Counted from the stretch's first letter, positions 12,420-22,753 are shown. The stretch: 64,000 bases of DNA from Harmonia axyridis (GCF_914767665.1 NC_059508.1:25853501-25917500), one strand, 5' to 3'. Notes: generated by a model not told the origin, from the letters alone. Numbers and translations are program-made.

Positions 12420-14471
12420 AATCTACATTTCTTGGAGTTAACTCAGTTAGAAGAAGAAGAGGTATTATTAATAATAAATTATTTACCAATTCTAGTGAAT
12501 ACAAATTACCCTGTAGAGTTAAACAAAAAATTTCTGCAAGTAAGTATAGAGATCTTAAAAGAATTATTCATGGTCAATATGAATATGTAATATAATAATG
12601 AGTCAACTAATATCAACTTTTTCAGAAAATAAGTGTAGAAAATCTGTAATCAATTACAATGGATTATCAATTACAAAACCTTTTATCCAGAATGAGATGA
12701 CAGGAAAACATTCGAAACCTTCAACTCCCCCTAGTTCAGCTGTAAAAACAGTTGAAATTATTGCAAGAGATAATACAGAGATAATCAAAAATGATACAAT
12801 TTCCAATAGGACAATTGAAAAAATTGAAAGTAGCATCTCGAATAAAAATGAATCTAAAATTGAGGAGCCCACAGTAAATGTATGGAAAAAATCATGGGCT
12901 AGTCTATTTGATAAAGATGTTAAAACAATATCGAATGAGAAAATAGACAATAAAATTAATGATCCACATGTAACATCTTTAAAACATACAAAAGTAGTCA
13001 AAAAAATAGATTCAGCCACTCATATGTTAGGAGGTGAGTTCAAAACCATATCTTTTTTTATATATTTATCTTACTTTCAACTAACAATTTGCTTACATCT
13101 ACAGTAGATAATTATTTTACTTAGTTGAACCCATTTTACTCGATGAAAAGTGGAATGCTTTGGTTTTCACCTACAGATATCAGTGAAAATTCAAGTTTCT
13201 ATCATGGTTAGTAATATTTTTAAATTTTCAGAATTTCTAAAGAACTATTGAATTGCTGGGACGCAAACCAGTTTTAAATCCAGGTGTTTACGGAACAAAA
13301 GTATTTTTTGTTATATAAACTCAATATTACAAGCCTTACTTGCTTGCCCACCACTTTGTAATCTCCTCAAACGGCTATCAGAGAACTTCACTCACAATAA
13401 TGCACTGAAATCAATAACAATGAGTGAAAATATGTAAGTATAAATTAATATAATTTGCAACTTTGATTGAATAACAATTTTGTATATGTATTTTCATTAT
13501 TCAACTAATCCAGGTGTAAATTTATGAATAACTTCGATAATCTCCCCAATGTAAGACGCAAGTCACGTTCAAAAAAGAAGAACAAGAAGCAAACTTTCGT
13601 CAATATAGACAATGGCAATTCGTTTGAGGCCTCATCGTTTTATACGATGCTAAACGGAACACGTAGCGATTCTTTCCTTGTTGAAGGCCGACAAGAAGAC
13701 GCCGAAGAATTCTTGGGCCTTCTGTTGAATGGACTCAATGATGAAATGATGGGAATAATGAAATTGATTAGCCATGACGAAAATATTCAAGCAGCTAAAA
13801 AAGAAGTGAAAATAGATGTGGATGATTGGAAAGTTATTGATCCTAGGAACGAAGGGAATGTAACAAGAGAAATACAAATGGACAAGACACCGATTAGTGA
13901 TATATTCGGAGGACTTCTCTGTTCAAGAATCCATAAAACCGGAGACGAAACTTCAGAAAATATTGAACCATTCCTAACATTGCCATTAAATATTAAGAAA
14001 GCAAATAACATAGCTGAAGCATTAGAAGGCCTTACAACCAAGAACAAACTAGAGGGTCTAACATCATCGAAAACGAAAGAAACGGTTGAAGCATGGCAGC
14101 AAGTGATGATAGAGAAGTTGCCTGTAGTTTTAGTATTACATTTGAAATGCTTCGAATACAGAATGAATGGCTGCACTGAAATAATGAAGACTATAGAATT
14201 TCCCATTAATCTGCAGATTGATTCTAAAATATTATCTGGAAGGACGAATACTTCAGCGGAGAGACAATATAAATCAATATCTGTAGTATATCATGTAGGA
14301 AAGGAGGCCAGCTATGGGCATTATATAGCAGATACTTTCCATTCGGGGTATAATACATGGTTGAGGTTTGATGACTCTAAAATAAACAGAGTTACGGAAG
14401 AAGATGTTCTTAAACGTCAAGGAGATAGAGTTCCTTATTTATTATTTTATCGAAGGAGTGATACGGTGTGA
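12420..14471 (+). pseudogene. USP10-like deubiquitinase pseudogene, copy A, unit I
   Basis: Four exons can be placed: 12420-12539, 12626-13033, 13232-13433 and 13514-14471. All borders fit GT/AG and agree in phase. The encoded sequence resembles animal USP10, a C19 ubiquitin-specific protease. Visible features are a WASLF-type motif in the second exon, the Cys box (FCYINSILQALLACPP) in the third, and GRQEDAEEFLG, LVLHLKCFEY, the His box YGHYIAD and the FDDS aspartates in the last. Within the last-exon ORF (Met at 13524, 315 aa) the His is residue 266 and the Asp pair is 283-284. Lesions: a net 4-base loss in the first exon relative to copy B, which shifts the frame, and an in-frame TGA at 13249-13251, 22 codons before the Cys codon at 13319. 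The N-terminal exons are absent. The last exon is an intact ORF without the nucleophile. Kept introns mean DNA-level duplication. Confidence 0.85.
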
Positions 14472-14612
14472 AGTGTTAAGATTCATTGATAAAGTTGTTA
14501 ATTTGTACAGATTAGATTTAAGGATGCTGAACATTGTAATATTTTTCTGTTGTTTCATGAGTGATGCCATGAATTGTATTTCGGGAGAATATGATAAATT
14601 GACTATACAATG

Positions 14613-14652
<40 letters not shown>

Positions 14653-14822
14653 GTATATAAAAAATAAATATTATATTTTAATAAACGAAATTGTATGAAT
14701 GTAAAATTTTGTTTGTTTTTTTGAAGAAATTTCTTTTCCTAAAACTTAAATTAAATTTTTATAAGAACAACGATCTCAGAAAGGAAAAGAAGGTCGTCTT
14801 CGTGAAAATTTCAATGAACCAT
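14472..14822 (+). other. USP10-A 3' UTR and flank, unit I
   Basis: This is the untranslated tail of copy A. It contains an AT dinucleotide microsatellite (about 14613-14646) and two AATAAA polyadenylation signals (14663-14668 and 14680-14685). The sequence then runs into S3. Presence of the native 3' end indicates the duplication captured the whole downstream end of the gene. Whether it is used is unknown. Confidence 0.65.
14613..14646. repeat. (AT)n microsatellite, unit I
   Basis: Uninterrupted TA dinucleotides in the USP10-A 3' UTR. The unit II counterpart (about 39700-39728) is four bases shorter. In copy B the same place holds a TATATG-type run (21053-21078). Confidence 0.9.
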
Positions 14823-15944
14823 TAACAGTATTAGCTATTTCAGGACTTTGGACTCTTTATTCCTTTTTCTTTGCTCTTGAAATCAGGTGAATTTCGCTCA
14901 ATGTAATGAAAAGAAACTTGACCAAACTTTATAATTTCCCCCTGTGTTCAGCGGCGCTACGTTCTCCTACTTCTGTAACCTAGATAAATGAGGATATTTT
15001 GGAAGATCGTACCTCATGCACTCGAATCATGTAATTTTTTTTTGTTTCACAAAACTCATAAATATACCAGTCATGAACTCTGAATTAACCTATATCTTTA
15101 ATGACCCAAAACAAAACACTCATTAATTTCCGTTTTATAACCTATTATTCCTTTTCCTGGGTCAGAACAATTTTTTTGGAGAATTCTCGTCTCTGATTAC
15201 TATAAAATTTCTTTCTTCTATTGGTCCTCTAATTCACTTGAAAATCAAAACTTAGTTGAATAATTACTCGAAAAAAAGATCTGTCCAAGGTCAGATTGGA
15301 TTTCTTTAAATTTTATCATCCTGGATATTAGACATGAGAACTCAGAATATATTGAATTTCTCTCTTACTACAGTTAAAGGTCTGTGCTTATAATTTACAT
15401 CTGGTGTACGCTAATAGTTTCGATTGTCTGAGATACCAATTATTCAATGGCATAGGCCTTTATTTGGTAACATTTTGGATGTTCCACCATTTACTAATGT
15501 ACATGCCTAAAACCTCTAGAATTTGCTTCTGAATAAGGATTGGTCAAGTCTATTCAATTCTCTTACATTTTTAGACCTCAGATTTAAAAGAATAGAAAAA
15601 TTCGTCGTTTCGCAATTCAGAATCAAACAATAATTGACCAATGAAATAGAGTAATGTCTAGAAATGACAATGCATATGAAATATGAAAGCAAGGTTTCAA
15701 ATGAATAAACTCTGCAATCGACTAAAAAGACGGCATTAAATTCCGAATGTAGAATCTTATATTGTTATTATTAGAACTCTTTATTGCTTAATTCATATGT
15801 TAGAATCTTATATTCAATATTTATATTTTTTTATTTAAAAAATCCCAGTTCTATTCATGTTTCTTTGGACGAATACCAGTTTCTACTATGAAATGAATAA
15901 TTACAATTCAATTGTATCTATCAATTTCAACATATGTGATCTCC
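14823..15944 (+). repeat. Spacer segment S3, unit I
   Basis: Its left 725 bp are the inverted partner of S2. Its right 933 bp (15012-15944) are the inverted partner of S1. S4 (21244-22366) is a diverged direct copy 6.42 kb downstream. AT-rich, with no convincing ORF, RNA gene or transposon termini. Confidence 0.85.
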
Positions 15945-16230
15945 AATTTCAATATCTTTTTTCAATTATTCCTGAAAAGTGATCATTCAAACTTTCATTC
16001 GTAACTTCACAAATAATTAATTACTCAACTATCTAATCATCATCAGTGAATAGTAACGAATATTCATAAATATCAACTACTCACTGAATAGAAAACTATT
16101 CACTGAATAGCTAGAAGGCTAATTTCTTAGAGTATATTCTATGTTCTGAGGTAAATTTCATAGAAAACTTCAAAAAGGATGAAAGTGTGGCGGCTTCTCA
16201 TAAAGCTCCACATAGCAACAATAAACACAG
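15945..16230 (+). other. AT-rich spacer before the tRNA head, unit I
   Basis: No gene is visible. It contains repeats of the near-palindrome CTATTCACTGAATAG around 16083-16112. This segment exists in both the A and B blocks, so it predates their duplication. Confidence 0.6.
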
Positions 16231-16310
16231 CATTCGGTAGCCTAGACGTTAAGAGGTAGAATCACTCACCGAGATGCGACAAGGTGCCGGGTTCGAGTCC
16301 CGGCGGCTCC
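16231..16310 (+). mobile_element. tRNA-derived SINE-like head with pol III A and B boxes, A block, unit I
   Basis: TAGCCTAGACG at 16238-16248 fits the A-box consensus TRGYNNARNNG. GGTTCGAGTCC at 16290-16300 fits the B box. They are about 52 bp apart, as in tRNA genes. The T arm is perfect: CCGGG and CCCGG (16287-16291, 16299-16303) around the 7-nt loop TTCGAGT. A four-pair D stem (GCCT/AGGT) can be drawn, but the acceptor and anticodon stems do not pair. This is therefore a tRNA-derived internal promoter and not a tRNA gene. The 3' end of the element cannot be fixed because all neighbours are co-duplicated. The hammerhead motif follows 21 bases later. Confidence 0.75.
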
Positions 16311-16331
16311 CGATAATAATAAATTCCCCAA

Positions 16332-16407
16332 GCGTCTGTGACACGGCACACACAATTATACCAAAGTCACACTGATGAGTCCGGTGTGTGTGCCAGGGAC
16401 GAAACGC
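16332..16407 (+). ncRNA. Hammerhead ribozyme motif, stem III open (type III topology), A block, unit I
   Basis: All invariant core positions are present. Stem III is GCGU (16332-16335) with ACGC (16404-16407). The cleavage triplet is GUC, with C17 at 16336, so cleavage is predicted between 16336 and 16337. Stem I is UGUGAC (16337-16342) with GUCACA (16366-16371). CUGAUGA is at 16372-16378. Stem II is GUCC (16379-16382) with GGAC (16397-16400). GAA is at 16401-16403. Loop 1 contains GGCACACACA (16345-16354) and loop 2 its exact complement UGUGUGUGCC (16385-16394), suggesting the loop-loop contact that fast natural hammerheads need. Stem III is only four pairs including U-A. It lies in the same sense as the tRNA-like promoter upstream, so a pol III transcript would contain it. 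Activity is inferred from structure only. Confidence 0.88.
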
Positions 16408-17014
16408 ATAAGTAGGCATATGTGCTATCCAACAAAAGTATGTTCGCTTTCTTGGGTTGGCAGATCGAATGTCCCTATTATCGGGAACAAAAAATAATTT
16501 CGGAAATTTGTACATTGGTCGGGAGACAAAAAAATAATATTAAAGTGAATATAATAATTTAACATAATTGTTATATTCCGCTGAAGATCGAAATGTCGAA
16601 ATATCAACAGAAAATGGTTTTCTCATTACCTATGTTATAATTATCAACAGAATTCAATATTTATTTTTCAGCTTGCCACATCTATCAGAATCAATTATAA
16701 CCATATATAAGGGGTACATTTGTATTTATCTATGAATATAACCACGCTTAAAATGAAACCACGGAATGCAGATTACAGAAACCACAAAATACAAATATAC
16801 CCTCTAGCTACACTAGCGCCTTCTATTTATCCTGTCCGCTGGACACTTTTTCAATGCGAACTGTGGACCATAGATTACAATCAAATTAAGCTGGAAATGA
16901 AGAAACGAAATACAGATAATTTTGTGGGATTGGAATTTTTTATTTCGAGCACAGTTTAGAAATTATCTAATTGAAAATTATTATTATTATTATATATATT
17001 ATTATTGAAATTTA
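16408..17014 (+). other. Region downstream of the hammerhead, A block, unit I
   Basis: No gene is recognised. The first pol III-type T4 run downstream of the ribozyme is at 16618-16621, giving a possible transcript of about 390 nt from the tRNA head. Around 16580-16602 there is CTGAAGAT followed by GTCGAAA, a motif pair often seen in insect retroelements. A 79-codon ORF (16720-16959) has no recognisable domain, and copy B has lost its frame through a 1-base deletion, so I do not call it coding. Confidence 0.5.
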
Positions 17015-17713
17015 ATATGAGGCGCACGCGCACTTCTATATTCTACCTAATAGACTAAGGGCCAGTTGCACCATTTGCCTAAACATTTATTAAAAATTTA
17101 AACGTTGATTACTCTATGATTTCTCAAGGGAAATCAGAAATTAATCAATGTTTAAATTTTAATCAATGTTTAGGCAAATGGTGCAACTGGCCCCTAATAT
17201 AAGGTATATGGTTCGACCTGTACATAGTTAAGACGAAGAAAAATATTCTATGTTCGTCAACCATGCCGGGTTGACAAATTGTAAGTAACCTCAGTTTAGC
17301 GAATATTCTTCCAAGAGTTACTTTATAAACAGTTGTTGAAGTGATATTTCTAGTGGAAAGTTTCATGTTCAAATAAAAAATTGTTTGAATATGGGGGTAA
17401 TTTTTTTAATACTAGCTTAGGGTTGTTTTAATTTATTCGAATATTTTCAAATATCAGTTATATTTCATGTAGTTAGTTTTTTTTTATTGGTTTATGGATT
17501 TTCCACCATCATAACGAAAAATTTATTACAATTCATAAAATTTCGACTTTTGAGTTTCTTTTCATGTTTTCTGGAAGTCATAGACTACTCCATTCAATGA
17601 GAAATTGCAGTTTTCCTTAGTTGAAGTTTTTCCTCGAAAACTTCTTAAGTATAGAATTTGCTTGAGACCCCTCTCTTTTTATATCTACGTAAAATTGACT
17701 GAATGAACAAAAA
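17015..17713 (+). repeat. R repeat 1 (0.7-kb tandem repeat), unit I
   Basis: Begins ATATGAGGCGCACGCGCAC and ends TGACTGAATGAACAAAAA. It is followed head to tail by R repeat 2. It contains a foldback MITE near its start and an AT-rich tail that also occurs upstream of USP10-A. It marks the junction between the A and B blocks. Confidence 0.8.
17059..17193. mobile_element. Foldback MITE, PIF/Harbinger-like, R repeat 1
   Basis: A 135-bp near-perfect hairpin. Terminal inverted repeats start GGGCCAGTTGCACCA and end TGGTGCAACTGGCCC, with arms extending to about 45-60 bp around a short interior. It is flanked by CTAA at both ends (17055-17058 and 17194-17197), consistent with a TAA target duplication. 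GGCCAGT-type ends and TAA/TTA duplications are typical of PIF/Harbinger elements. It encodes nothing. Confidence 0.7.
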
Positions 17714-18412
17714 ATATGCGGCGCACGCGCACTTCTATATTTCACCGAATAGACAAAGAGCCAGTTGCACCATTTGCCTAAACATTAATTAAAAATTTAA
17801 ACGTTGATTACTCTATGATTTCTCAAGAGAAATCAGAAATTAATCAATGTTTAAATTTTAATCAATGTTTAGGCAAATGGTGCAACTTGCCCCTAATATT
17901 AGGTATATGGCTCGACCTGTACATAGTTAAGAAGAAGAAAAATATTCTATGCTCGTCAACCATGCCAGGTTGACAAATTGTAAGTAACCTCAGTTCAGCG
18001 AACATTCTTCCAAGAGTTACTTCTTAAACAGTTGTTGAAGTGATATTTCTAGTGGAAAGTTTCATGTTTAAATAGTTAATTGTTTGAATATGGAGGTAAT
18101 TTTTTTAATACTAGCTTAGGGTTATTTTCATTTATTCGAATATTTTCGAATATCAGTTATATTTCATGTAGTTATTTTTTTTCATTGGTTTATGAATTTT
18201 CAACTTTCTTAACGAAAAATTTATTACAATTCAAGAAATTTCGACTTTTTAGTTTCTTTTCATGTTTTCTGGAAGTCATAGACTACTCCATTCAATGAGA
18301 AATTGCAGTTTTCCTCAGTTGAAGTTTTTCCTCGAAAACTCTTCAAGTATAGAGTTTGCTTGAGACCCCTCTCTTTTTATATCTACGTAAAATTGACTGA
18401 ATGAATAAAAAA
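17714..18412 (+). repeat. R repeat 2 (0.7-kb tandem repeat), unit I
   Basis: Second copy of R, diverged by scattered substitutions, with its own MITE copy. Its tail leads into the upstream flank of USP10-B, just as the matching tail at about 11820-11970 leads into USP10-A. Confidence 0.8.
17758..17892. mobile_element. Foldback MITE, PIF/Harbinger-like, R repeat 2
   Basis: Co-duplicated copy of the element in R repeat 1, also 135 bp. Its ends have decayed: the left end reads GAGCCAG and the right end CTTGCCC. It arose with R and not by a new insertion. Confidence 0.65.
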
Positions 18413-18548
18413 ATATAGATTTTTCCAAAAAACTTTTCATTAGAAATCTATAGGAATCTCTTCAACTTATGAACTGTTCAGCTTATACTCAAGTATTGCC
18501 ATATTGCTGAAATTATCATCAACCAAGCTATCTGATAATGCAATAATA

Positions 18549-18664
18549 TACTGGGTGTGACGTTTGAAATAAGTAGGTAGTAATCTGAAATTGTTAAAAT
18601 TTTCAGCAGAAAATTATTATTAGTTTTCCATAAACAATAAGCCATCGCGGTGAATCACCCTGTA
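18549..18664. mobile_element. Short mariner-like MITE remnant (putative), B block, unit I
   Basis: Copy-B counterpart of the 116-bp element at 12112. Its right end, GAATCACCCTGTA, is closer to typical insect mariner-type ends than the A copy. Confidence 0.35.
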
Positions 18665-18855
18665 CATCATTATCATTCAGCCTTCTGCTTCCACCGAGGG
18701 ATATAAATTTCGCCTTACTGGTTTTTGACTGTTTTGCAATTATCTCTGGCCAAGCGTTTTTATAGACTATTTCAAGGGACTTTGGATATACTATATACAG
18801 AAATATTATAATTTCCAAAATGATTTCAACTATTATATTGTTATTTTTTTTTCAG

Positions 18856-20910
18856 AATCTACATTTCTTGGAGTTAACTCAGTTAGAAGAAGAAGAGGTC
18901 CGTTTTATAAATAATATATTATTTACCAATTCTAGTGAATACAAATTACCCTGTAGAGTTAAACAAAAATTTTCTGCAAGTAAGTATAGAGATCTTAAAA
19001 GAATTATTCATGGTCAATATGAATATGCAATATAATAATGAATCAACTAATATCAACTTTTTCAGAAAATGAGTGTAGAAAATCAGTAATCAATTACAAT
19101 GGATTATCAATTACAAAACCTATTATCCAGAATGAGATGACAGGAAAACATTCGAAACCTTCAACTCCCCCCAGTTGAGCTGTAAAAACAGTTGAAATTA
19201 CTGCAAGAGATAATACAGAGATAATCAAAAATGATACAATTTCCAATAGGACAATTGAAAAAATTGAAAGTAGCATCTCGAATAAAAATGAATCTAAAAT
19301 TGAGGAGCCCACAGTTAATGTATGGAAAAAATCATGGGCTAGTCTATTTGATAAAGATGTTAAAACAATATCGAATGAGAAAATAGACAATAAAATTGAT
19401 GATTCACATGGAACATCTTTAAAACATACAAAAGTAGTCAAAAAAATAGATTCAGCCACTCATATGTTAGGAGGTGAGTTCAAAACCATATCTTTTTTTA
19501 TATATTTATCTTACTTTCAACTAACAATTTGCTTACATCTACAGTAGATAATTATTTTACTTAGTTGAACCCATTTTACTTGATGAAAAGTGGTATGCTT
19601 TGGTTTTCACCTACAAATATCAGTGAAAATTCAAGTTTCTATCATGGTTAGTAATATTTTTTAATTTTCAGAATTTCTCAAGAACTATAAAATTGATGGG
19701 ACCCAAACCAGTTTTAAACCCAGGGGTTTACGAAACAAAAGTAACTTTCGTTATATAAACTCAATATTACAAGCCTTACTTGCTTGCCCACCACTTTGTA
19801 ATCTCCTCAAACGGCTATCAGAGAACTTCACTCACAATAATGCACTGAAATCAATAACAATGAGTGAAAATATGTAAGTATAAATTAATATAATTTGCAA
19901 CTTTGATTGAATAACAATTTTATATATGTATTTTCATTATTCAACTATTCCAGGTGTAAATTTATGAATAACTTCGATAATCTGCCCAATGTAAGACGCA
20001 AGTCACGTTCAAAAAAGAAAAACAAGAAGCAAACTTTCGTCAATATAGACAATGGCAATTCGTTTGAGGCCTCATCGTTTTATACGATGCTAAACGAAAC
20101 ACTTAGCGATTCTTTCCTTGTTGAAGGCCGACAAGAAGACGCCGAAGAATTCTTGGGCCTTCTGTTGAATGGACTCAATGATGAAATGATGGGAATAATG
20201 AAATTGATTAGCCATGACGAAAATATTCAAGCAGCTAAAAAAGAAGTGAAAATAGATGTGGATGATTGGAAAGTTATTGATCCTAGGAACGAAGGGAATG
20301 TAACAAGAGAAATACAAATGGACAAGACACCGATTAGTGATATATTCGGAGGACTTCTCTGTTCAAGAATCCTTAAAACCGGAGACGAAACTTCAGAAAA
20401 TATTGAACCATTCCTAACATTGCCATTAAATATTAGGAAAGCAAATAACATAGCTGAAGCATTAAAAGGCCTTACAACCAAGAACAAACTAAAGGGTCTG
20501 ACATCATCGAAATGTAAGAAACGGTTGAAGCATGGCAGCAAGTGATGATAGAGAAGTTGCCTGTAGTTTTAGTATTACATTTGAAATGCTTCGAATACAG
20601 AATGAATGGCTGCACTAAAATAATGAAGACTATAGAATTTCCCATCAATCTGCAGATTGATTCTAAAATATTATCTGGAAGGACGAATACTTCAGCGGAG
20701 AGACAATATAAATTAATATCTGTAGTATACCATGTAGGAAAGGAGGCTAGCTATGGGCATTATATAGCAGATACCTTCCATTCGGGGTATAATACATGGT
20801 TGAGGTTTGATGACTCTAAAATAAACAGAGTTACGGAAGAAGATGTTCTCAAACGTCAAGGAGATAGAGTTCCTCATTTATTATTTTATCGAAGGAGTGA
20901 TACGGTGTGA
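18856..20910 (+). pseudogene. USP10-like deubiquitinase pseudogene, copy B, unit I
   Basis: Exons at 18856-18979, 19066-19473, 19672-19873 and 19954-20910, with the same splice borders as copy A. Three lesions are visible, none shared with copy A. A TGA at 19176-19178 in the second exon replaces the TCA of copy A. The catalytic cysteine codon is CGT (Arg) at 19749-19751, within the otherwise conserved NKSNF-x-YINSILQALLACPP box. A 1-base loss near 20512 shifts the frame and splits the last exon into two ORFs (19907-20545 and 20542-20910). The first preserved exon is in frame here, unlike copy A, and the Arg-Gly-Leu residues before the Cys box are retained where copy A has Arg-Cys-Leu. The copy cannot act as a protease. 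Confidence 0.85.
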
Positions 20911-21243
20911 AGTGTAAAGATTCATTGATATAGTTGTTAATTTGTACAGATTAGATTTAAGGATGCTGAACATTGTAATATTTTTCTGTTGTTTCATGAG
21001 AAATGCCATGTCTTGTATTTCGGGAGAATATGATAAATTGACTTAACAATGTTATATATATGTATATGTATATGTATATAAAAAATGAATATTATATTTT
21101 AATAAACGAACTTTGTATAAATGTAAAATTTTGTTTGTTTTTTTTGAAGAAATTTCTTTTCCTGAAACCTAAATTAACTTTTTGCAAGAACTACTATTTC
21201 AGAAGGAAAAAAAGATCGTCTTCGTGAAAATTCCAATCAACCA
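20911..21243 (+). other. USP10-B 3' UTR and flank, unit I
   Basis: Homologous to 14472-14822, with a TATATG-rich run in place of the pure AT microsatellite. An AATAAA lies near 21101 just before ACGAAC. No other feature is visible. Confidence 0.6.
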
Positions 21244-22366
21244 TAAACAGTATTAGCTATTTCAGGACTTTGGACTCTTTATTCCTCTTTCTTTGCTCTT
21301 GAAATCAGGTGAATTTCGCTCAATATAATAAAAAAAAACTTGACCAAACTTTATAATTTTCCCCTGTGTTCAGCGGCGCTACGTTCTCCTACTTCTGTAA
21401 CCTAGATAAATGAGGATATTTTGGAAGATCGTACCTCATGCACTCGAATCATGTAATTTTTTTTTGTTTCACAAAAATCACAAATATACCAGTCATGAAC
21501 TCTGAATTAACCTATATCTATAATGACCCAAAACAAAACACTCATTAATTTCCGTTTTATAACCTATTATTCCTTTTCCTGGGTCAGAACAATTTTTTTG
21601 GAGAATTCTCGTCTCTGATTATTATGAAATTTTTTTTTTCTATTGGTCCTCTAATTCACTTGAAAATCAAAACTCAGTTGAATAATTACTCAAAAAAAAG
21701 TTCTGTCCAAGGTCAGATTGGATTTCTTTAAATTTTATTATCCTGGATATTAGACATGAGAACTCAGAATATATTGAATTTCTCTCTTACTACAGTTGAA
21801 AGTCTGTGCTTATAATTTACATCTGGTGTACGCTAGTAGTTTCGATTGTCTGGGATACCAACTATTCAATGGCGTAGGCCTCGATTTGGTAACATTTTGG
21901 ATGTTCCACCATTTACTAATGTACATGCCTAAAACCTCTAGAATTTGCTTCTGAATAAGGATTGGTTAAGTCTTTTCAATTCTTTTACATTTTTAGACGT
22001 CCGATTTAAAAGAATAGAAAAATTCGTCGTTTCGCAATTCAGAATCAAACAATAATTGACCAATGAAATAGAGTAATGTCTAGAAATGACAATGCATATG
22101 AAATATGAAAGCAAGGTTTCAAATGAATAAACTCTGCAATCGATTAAAAAGACGGCATTAAATTGCGAATGTAGAATCTTATATTGTTATTATTAGAACT
22201 TTTTATTGCTAAATTCATATGTTAGAATCTTATATTCAATTTTTATATTTTTTTATTTATAAATTCCCAATTCTATTCATGTTTCTTTCGACGAATACCA
22301 GTTTCTACTATGAAATGAATAATAACAATTCAATTGTATCTATCAATTTCAACATATGTGATCTCC
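21244..22366 (+). repeat. Spacer segment S4 (direct copy of S3), B block, unit I
   Basis: Diverged direct copy of 14823-15944. Its right end, GTGATCTCC, is where the S1 inverted copy begins (5301). No coding sequence is recognised. Confidence 0.85.
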
Positions 22367-22652
22367 AATTTCAATATCTTTCTTCAATTATTCCTGAAAA
22401 GTGATCATTCAAACTTTCATTCTTAACTTCACAAATGATTAATTACTCAACTATCTAATCATCATCAGTGAATAGTAACGAATATTCATAAATATCAACT
22501 ACTCACTGAATAGAAAACTATTCACTGAATAGCTAGAAGGCTAATTTCTTAGAGTATATTCTATGTTCTAAGGTAAATTTCATAAAAAACTTCAAAAAGG
22601 ATGAAAGTGTGGCGGCTTCTCATAAAGCTCCACATAGCAACAATAAACACAG
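22367..22652 (+). other. AT-rich spacer before the tRNA head, B block, unit I
   Basis: Counterpart of 15945-16230, with the same CTATTCACTGAATAG near-palindromes. Nothing else is visible. Confidence 0.55.
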
Positions 22653-22732
22653 CATTCGGTAGCCTAGACGTTAAGAGGTAGACTCACTCACCGAGATGCG
22701 ACAAGGTGCCGGGTTCGAGTCCCGGCGGCTCC
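22653..22732 (+). mobile_element. tRNA-derived SINE-like head, B block, unit I
   Basis: A box at 22660-22670 and B box at 22712-22722, with the T arm intact. The putative anticodon stem is slightly better than in the A block (GACTC opposite GAGAT) because of one substitution. Same 21-base spacing to the hammerhead. Confidence 0.75.
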
Positions 22733-22753
22733 CGATTATAATAAATTTCCCAA

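Noticed and set aside
13787..14206. 139-codon minus-strand ORF opposite the last USP10-A exon
   Set aside because: It is a shadow of the coding frame on the other strand, with no start context and no recognised domain.
12420..14471. Functional USP10 gene with an undetected splice variant skipping the TGA
   Set aside because: The TGA lies inside the exon that also carries the catalytic cysteine, so skipping it removes the active site. The N-terminal exons are also missing and the first preserved exon is frameshifted.
16231..16310. Functional tRNA gene
   Set aside because: The T arm and promoter boxes are good, but the acceptor stem cannot pair, the anticodon stem is poor and position 33 is not T. 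It fits a tRNA-derived SINE head.
16720..16959. 79-codon ORF downstream of the hammerhead as a small gene
   Set aside because: The B-block counterpart is frameshifted, there is no recognised domain, and nothing supports translation.
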